NCBI GenBank assembly: GCA_019348095.1
Contig: JAHWKC010000081.1
Location: 1 to 8,865 of the forward strand
Length of the DNA stretch: 8,865 nt
Direction: 5' to 3'
DNA from: Pseudomonadota bacterium
GTDB lineage: Bacteria > Pseudomonadota > Gammaproteobacteria > Xanthomonadales > Xanthomonadaceae
Shown piece after piece: positions 6,126-8,865 of the stretch. A program made the position numbers and the translations under genes. Every line of letters begins with the position of its first letter. Positions within the stretch are counted from its first letter, which is position 1. The notes under the pieces are model-generated. The model was not told where the DNA came from, did no database searches, and worked only from the letters and a program-made list of their open reading frames with translations.

Positions 6126-6509
6126 ATGGCCCACCGCAGCCGCCTTGCCGGCTTCATCATCGACTGCCAGACCGGCGATCTCGGCGCCGCGGCCGCGTTC
6201 TGGAGCCGGGCACTGGGCGTGTCCATCGCCGATCCGGACTCGGGCGGCACCGGCCAGTACGCGGAGTTCGGTGGCACCCCGGGCGACCTGCACATCGAGG
6301 TGCAGAAGGTCGCGCACCCCTCGCGGGTGCACCTGGACATCGAAACCGACGACCTCGATGCCGAAGTGAGCCGGCTGGAGGCGTTGGGCGCGAGCCGCGT
6401 CGGCTTCGTCAAGCGCTGGTGGGTGATGCAGGCGCCCGATGGCCAGCGCTTCTGCGTGGTGCCGCTGCGCGAGGACAACGCGCGCGCTGCTCCGACCGTC
6501 TGGGACTGA
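6126..6509 (+). CDS. VOC-family (glyoxalase/bleomycin-resistance-like) protein
   Basis: This 127-residue protein has the paired beta-alpha-beta-beta-beta pattern of the vicinal oxygen chelate superfamily. The first module covers about residues 6-62 (LAGFIIDCQTGDLGAAAAFW, then HIEVQKV). The second covers about 66-118 (RVHLDIETDDLDAEVSRLEA, then MQAPDGQRFCVVP). The AAAFWSRALG segment and the DPDG/APDG-xxFC ending are typical of the small Glyoxalase-like subfamily. Members include glyoxalases, dioxygenases and binding proteins, so substrate and metal use cannot be given; His residues in HIEVQ and VHLDIE are candidate ligands. ATG at 6126 follows AGGAG at 6114-6118 with good spacing. The gene has its own start signals after the pdh operon, and a REPIN begins 14 bases after its stop codon. 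A metabolic link to the dehydrogenase is not shown. Confidence 0.82.
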   Translation: MAHRSRLAGFIIDCQTGDLGAAAAFWSRALGVSIADPDSGGTGQYAEFGGTPGDLHIEVQKVAHPSRVHLDIETDDLDAEVSRLEALGASRVGFVKRWWVMQAPDGQRFCVVPLREDNARAAPTVWD

Positions 6510-6522
6510 AGCCCCGCCCGTT

Positions 6523-6631
6523 GTAGGAGCGGCTTCAGCCGCGAGCCCTTGATTTGCCGGCGCGACTCACACTCTCACGCAAGCGGACGGGCGTCGCGGC
6601 GAGCGGGCTTCGCGGCTGAAGCCGCTCCTAC
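6523..6631. repeat. REPIN: perfect 22-base inverted REP pair at a convergent gene boundary
   Basis: GTAGGAGCGGCTTCAGCCGC plus GA at 6523-6544 is matched by its exact reverse complement at 6610-6631, with 65 bases between. Each unit folds as a hairpin (GCGGCT-TC-AGCCGC), and the pair could form one long hairpin. The GTAG ends face outward, as in the first REPIN, but the stem sequence is a different subclass. It sits between the ends of two convergent genes and may act as a bidirectional transcription barrier. Its right end overlaps the stop codon of the cyclase gene. Confidence 0.92.
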
Positions 6632-7752
6632 GAAAGCGGTGCGGGCGGCGCGTCGCCGATCTGCAGCGTATCGTCGGCCACCACGCAGTTGCGGCCACCG
6701 GCCTTGGCCCGATACAGCGCCTGATCGGCGCGATCGAACACCCGCTCGGGGGTGTCGCAGCCGGGCTCTCCGCCGGCCAGGCCGATCGATACGGTCAGTG
6801 CGAACGGCAGCGGCGCCAGCAGCACGCGCTGGCGCACGCGCTCGGCGACCGCGGCGGCATCGGGCAGGCGCGTGTTGGGCAGCACCACCAGGAATTCCTC
6901 GCCGCCGTAGCGCACCGCCAGGTCGCCCTCGCGGATCGACGCGGCGACCGCATCGGCGACCGCGCGCAGCGCGCGATCCCCGAGCAGATGGCCGTGGCGG
7001 TCATTGACCTGCTTGAAGCGGTCGACATCGATCAGCATCAGGCTATAGGGCGCCTGCTGCAGCCGTGCGAGCTCCTCCGGGGCAGCGCGCAGCTGGGCCA
7101 GCGCGGCACGGTTGAGCAGGCCGGTCAACGGGTCGTGCGAGGCGCTGTACTTGAGCTTGTCGTGGCGCCGCTGCAGGTCCGCGCGCGATGCCTCCAGCCG
7201 CTGGGAGATCGCCTCGCGCTCGATGAGCAGGCGGCGTTGTTCGCGCGCATAGCGGCTCAGCTCGAACAGGTGCTGGGTCTGCCGCGCCAGCACCTCCAGG
7301 CCCTCGCGCTGCGCCGCGTCCAGGCTGCGCGGCACCGCGTCCATCACGCACAACGTGCCGAGCACGTGGCCGTCGGGGCTGCGCAACGGCATGCCGGCGT
7401 AGAACCGCAGCGGGCGATCGCCGAGCTTCAACGACAACTTCGCAAAACGCGGATCGAGTGCCACATCCTCGACCACCAGCAGCCGACCGGGCTCGCGCAG
7501 CGCGTGCTCGCAGGCCGTGTCGCGGCGCGTGCTCTCGCCTACCGCCACGCCGATGCCTGCCTTGTGCCACAGACGGTCGCGATCGATCAGCGAGATCGCC
7601 GCGGCCGGCACCTCGCACAACATCACCGCGAGCTTGACGATGTCCTGGTAGGCCGGCTCGCGTGCGGTGTCCAGCAGCTCGTATTCATCGAGCGCATCCT
7701 GGCGGCGCTGCTCGTCGGCGTGGATGTCTCGGGGCGGGCGGTCGGAAGGCAT
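6628..7752 (-). CDS. GAF-GGDEF diguanylate cyclase
   Basis: This 374-residue soluble protein should make cyclic di-GMP from two GTP. An N-terminal GAF sensor domain covers about 20-165 ([53 protein letters not shown]). A likely coiled-coil linker lies at about 168-202. The GGDEF domain runs from about 203 to 360, opening with [11 protein letters not shown]. The active site is GGEEF at 283-287. Metal-binding Asp242 and substrate-binding residues are in place ([19 protein letters not shown]). The inhibitory RxxD site is present (Arg274 to Asp277, five residues before GGEEF), so product feedback inhibition is expected. There is no signal peptide or membrane helix, so it is cytoplasmic. The GAF ligand is unknown. 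The ATG at 7752 has no clear ribosome binding site. The TAG stop lies within the neighbouring REPIN. The MBL-fold gene lies 114 bases upstream on the same strand. Confidence 0.93.
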   Translation of the reverse strand: MPSDRPPRDIHADEQRRQDALDEYELLDTAREPAYQDIVKLAVMLCEVPAAAISLIDRDRLWHKAGIGVAVGESTRRDTACEHALREPGRLLVVEDVALDPRFAKLSLKLGDRPLRFYAGMPLRSPDGHVLGTLCVMDAVPRSLDAAQREGLEVLARQTQHLFELSRYAREQRRLLIEREAISQRLEASRADLQRRHDKLKYSASHDPLTGLLNRAALAQLRAAPEELARLQQAPYSLMLIDVDRFKQVNDRHGHLLGDRALRAVADAVAASIREGDLAVRYGGEEFLVVLPNTRLPDAAAVAERVRQRVLLAPLPFALTVSIGLAGGEPGCDTPERVFDRADQALYRAKAGGRNCVVADDTLQIGDAPPAPLS

Positions 7753-7782
7753 CGGACAACGAGGCTGTCTTGGGGTGCGACA

Positions 7783-7818
7783 GGAATACGCGCACGGATA
7801 CGCGCAGGAATGCGCGAA
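7783..7818. repeat. Three tandem 12-base units upstream of the cyclase gene
   Basis: GGAATACGCGCA (7783-7794), CGGATACGCGCA (7795-7806) and GGAATGCGCGAA (7807-7818) are adjacent related units, 31 to 66 bases upstream of the cyclase start on its strand. They lie in the 7753-7866 gap, where no gene is seen. They could be an iterated protein-binding site or simple slippage products. Confidence 0.6.
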
Positions 7819-7866
7819 GGCTACCGGCCCGGCGCAATCCGCGTCGTGACGGCCGCCGCAGCCTGG

Positions 7867-8337
7867 TCAATTGCGATCGAGCCAGACCGCCAGTCCCTGC
7901 GCATTGAGTTCGATATCGACCGCGAGCAGCGCCTGGATCTGCGCGTCGTCCAGCCGCACGCCATGCGCGCGCGCGCGCCGCAGGTACAGCTCGGTCAAGG
8001 CTTCCACCAGCCACGTGTGGCGATCCGATCGACCATGCGCGGCATGCGCGGCGGCGATCATCGCGTCGATCTGTTCGATCAGCTCGCGCGCCAGCCGCGC
8101 GGCCCCGGTGACCCGGCCGAAGTGGGTCAGGTACATCGCCTCGGGCGCGGAGTCGAGCAGGCGCGCGATCGATGCCTTCAGCGGCTCGGGCTCGAACTGT
8201 ACCGGCGAGGTGGTCGGGATCACGAATGCGCCGTGCTCGGTGTCGAACTCGCGGTACGACAGCCCGAAGGTGTCGCCGGTGAACCAGCTGCGGCTGCGTG
8301 CGTCCCATACGCACAGGTGGTGGCGCGCATGGCCGGG
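7867..8337 (-). CDS. MBL-fold metallo-hydrolase, C-terminal part (N-terminus lost at a junction)
   Basis: About 156 residues are recognisable as the C-terminal half of a metallo-beta-lactamase-fold hydrolase. Visible metal-site motifs are PGHARHH (the His of the TPGH motif), [10 protein letters not shown] (the Asp of motif 4) and LTHFGRV (a late His). The [20 protein letters not shown] block is typical of a proteobacterial MBL subfamily of unknown substrate. A helical C-terminal region of about 90 residues follows. The N-terminal half, with the HxHxDH motif, is missing: upstream of PGH on this strand the sequence stops making family sense, and the opposite strand codes for arginine deiminase. 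It is not a naturally short gene; the break is the same one discussed under findings. The open frame continues artificially to 8709. It lies upstream of and in the same direction as the cyclase, without overlap. Confidence 0.82.
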   Translation of the reverse strand, partial: PGHARHHLCVWDARSRSWFTGDTFGLSYREFDTEHGAFVIPTTSPVQFEPEPLKASIARLLDSAPEAMYLTHFGRVTGAARLARELIEQIDAMIAAAHAAHGRSDRHTWLVEALTELYLRRARAHGVRLDDAQIQALLAVDIELNAQGLAVWLDRN

Positions 8338-8340
8338 CGC

Positions 8341-8865
8341 GGCGAGTTCGTCGTACGCCCCTTGCCCAACCTGCTGTTCACCCGCGACTCGTCGGTGTGG
8401 GTCGAGGACCGCGTCGCGGTGACCAGCCCGTCGATGGCGGCGCGCCAGCGCGAGGCCACGCTGACCCGGGCGATCTACACGCACCTGCCGCGCTTCGCCG
8501 GCGCCCAGATCCTGTACGGCGAGAGCACCGAGGAGGCGTGGTTCGAGGGCGGGGACGTCTTGGTCATGGCGCCGGGTGTGGTCGCCGTCGGGACCGGTCA
8601 GCGCACCACCCCGGCCGGCGTGGAGGCCTTCGCCCTGCGCGTGTTCGCCGAGGGCATCGCGCACACCGTGCTGGCCGTGCCCATCGCGCAGGAGCGGGCG
8701 ACGATGCACCTCGACACGATCTGCACCATGGTCGACCGCGACGCCGTCGTCATGTTCCCGGCCGTCGCGGACACGCTGTCAGCCTGCACCGTCACCCCCG
8801 ACGGCGAGGGCGGCCTGCGGGTGAGCGCGCCGACGCCGTTCCTCGAGGCGGCCGCCGCGGCGATG
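8341..8865 (+). CDS. arcA: Arginine deiminase, internal fragment (runs off the right edge)
   Basis: The plus strand encodes 175 residues of arginine deiminase, which converts arginine to citrulline and ammonia in the deiminase pathway. Clear motifs in order are [14 protein letters not shown] (containing the catalytic Asp of FTRD), [16 protein letters not shown] (catalytic Glu) and [15 protein letters not shown] (catalytic His and the second Asp). The catalytic Cys lies further on, beyond the window. The N-terminal roughly 150 residues are missing: the frame starts abruptly next to the MBL-fold fragment, and ATG at 8329 is only fortuitous. The forms FTRDSSVW and [20 protein letters not shown] resemble actinobacterial enzymes (inference from memory). 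No sister arc genes can be seen. Family recognition is strong; its belonging to the same genome as the core is doubtful. Confidence 0.88.

Noticed and set aside
4569..6332. 587-codon minus-strand frame across pdhC and the VOC gene
   Set aside because: Its Arg/His/Gly/Val-rich composition is that of a shadow frame, and it crosses a real intergenic region.
7867..8709. 280-codon minus-strand frame as a full-length MBL hydrolase
   Set aside because: Only the part up to 8337 has MBL motifs; the rest is the shadow of arginine deiminase.
1..8865. tRNA, rRNA, CRISPR arrays, transposase genes or prophage genes
   Set aside because: None was seen on either strand; the only mobile-type sequences are the two REPINs, which carry no transposase.

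Overview
The window is a GC-rich stretch whose central part (about 131-8337) looks like a chromosome of the Xanthomonadaceae/Lysobacterales (Lysobacter- or Luteimonas-like). The evidence is a pdhA-pdhB-pdhC 2-oxo acid dehydrogenase operon of the type seen in that family, two GTAG-terminated inverted REP pairs (REPINs, resembling the SMAG elements of Stenotrophomonas), an AmiD-like lipoprotein amidase and c-di-GMP signalling genes. The assignment comes from reading the sequence, not from a database search.

Both ends appear foreign to the core. At the left end (1 to about 130, minus strand) a membrane-sensor gene runs in frame into a fragment of polynucleotide phosphorylase. At the right end (about 8341-8865, plus strand) an MBL-fold hydrolase read on the minus strand stops abruptly and an arginine deiminase fragment begins on the plus strand. 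Both end fragments resemble actinobacterial proteins. Each switch happens inside a conserved domain, so the simplest reading is a contig with chimeric ends from assembly or amplification, not a new gene arrangement.

Layout of the core: a divergent pair formed by the truncated membrane sensor (minus) and the amiD-like amidase (plus, TTG start); a secreted two-EF-hand acidic protein followed by a clear rho-independent terminator; a structured 250-base gap; the operon pdhA-pdhB (ATGA overlap), a REPIN, then pdhC (E2); a purine-rich spacer; a small VOC/glyoxalase-like protein; a second REPIN at the convergent boundary, which supplies the stop codon of the next gene; a GAF-GGDEF diguanylate cyclase (minus); and the C-terminal part of an MBL-fold hydrolase (minus).

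How the genes work together: PdhA and PdhB form the thiamin-diphosphate E1 heterotetramer, which hands an acyl group to the lipoyl domain of PdhC. No E3 (lipoamide dehydrogenase) gene is present, so it must come from elsewhere. The other genes are single-function neighbours in cell-wall turnover, calcium binding and c-di-GMP signalling. I see no undescribed defence, mobile or biosynthetic system. The points most worth a second look are the chimeric ends, the REPIN placed at the pdhC start, the REPIN that ends the cyclase gene, the non-canonical HxxxDG motif in E2 and the two-stem hairpin before pdhA.
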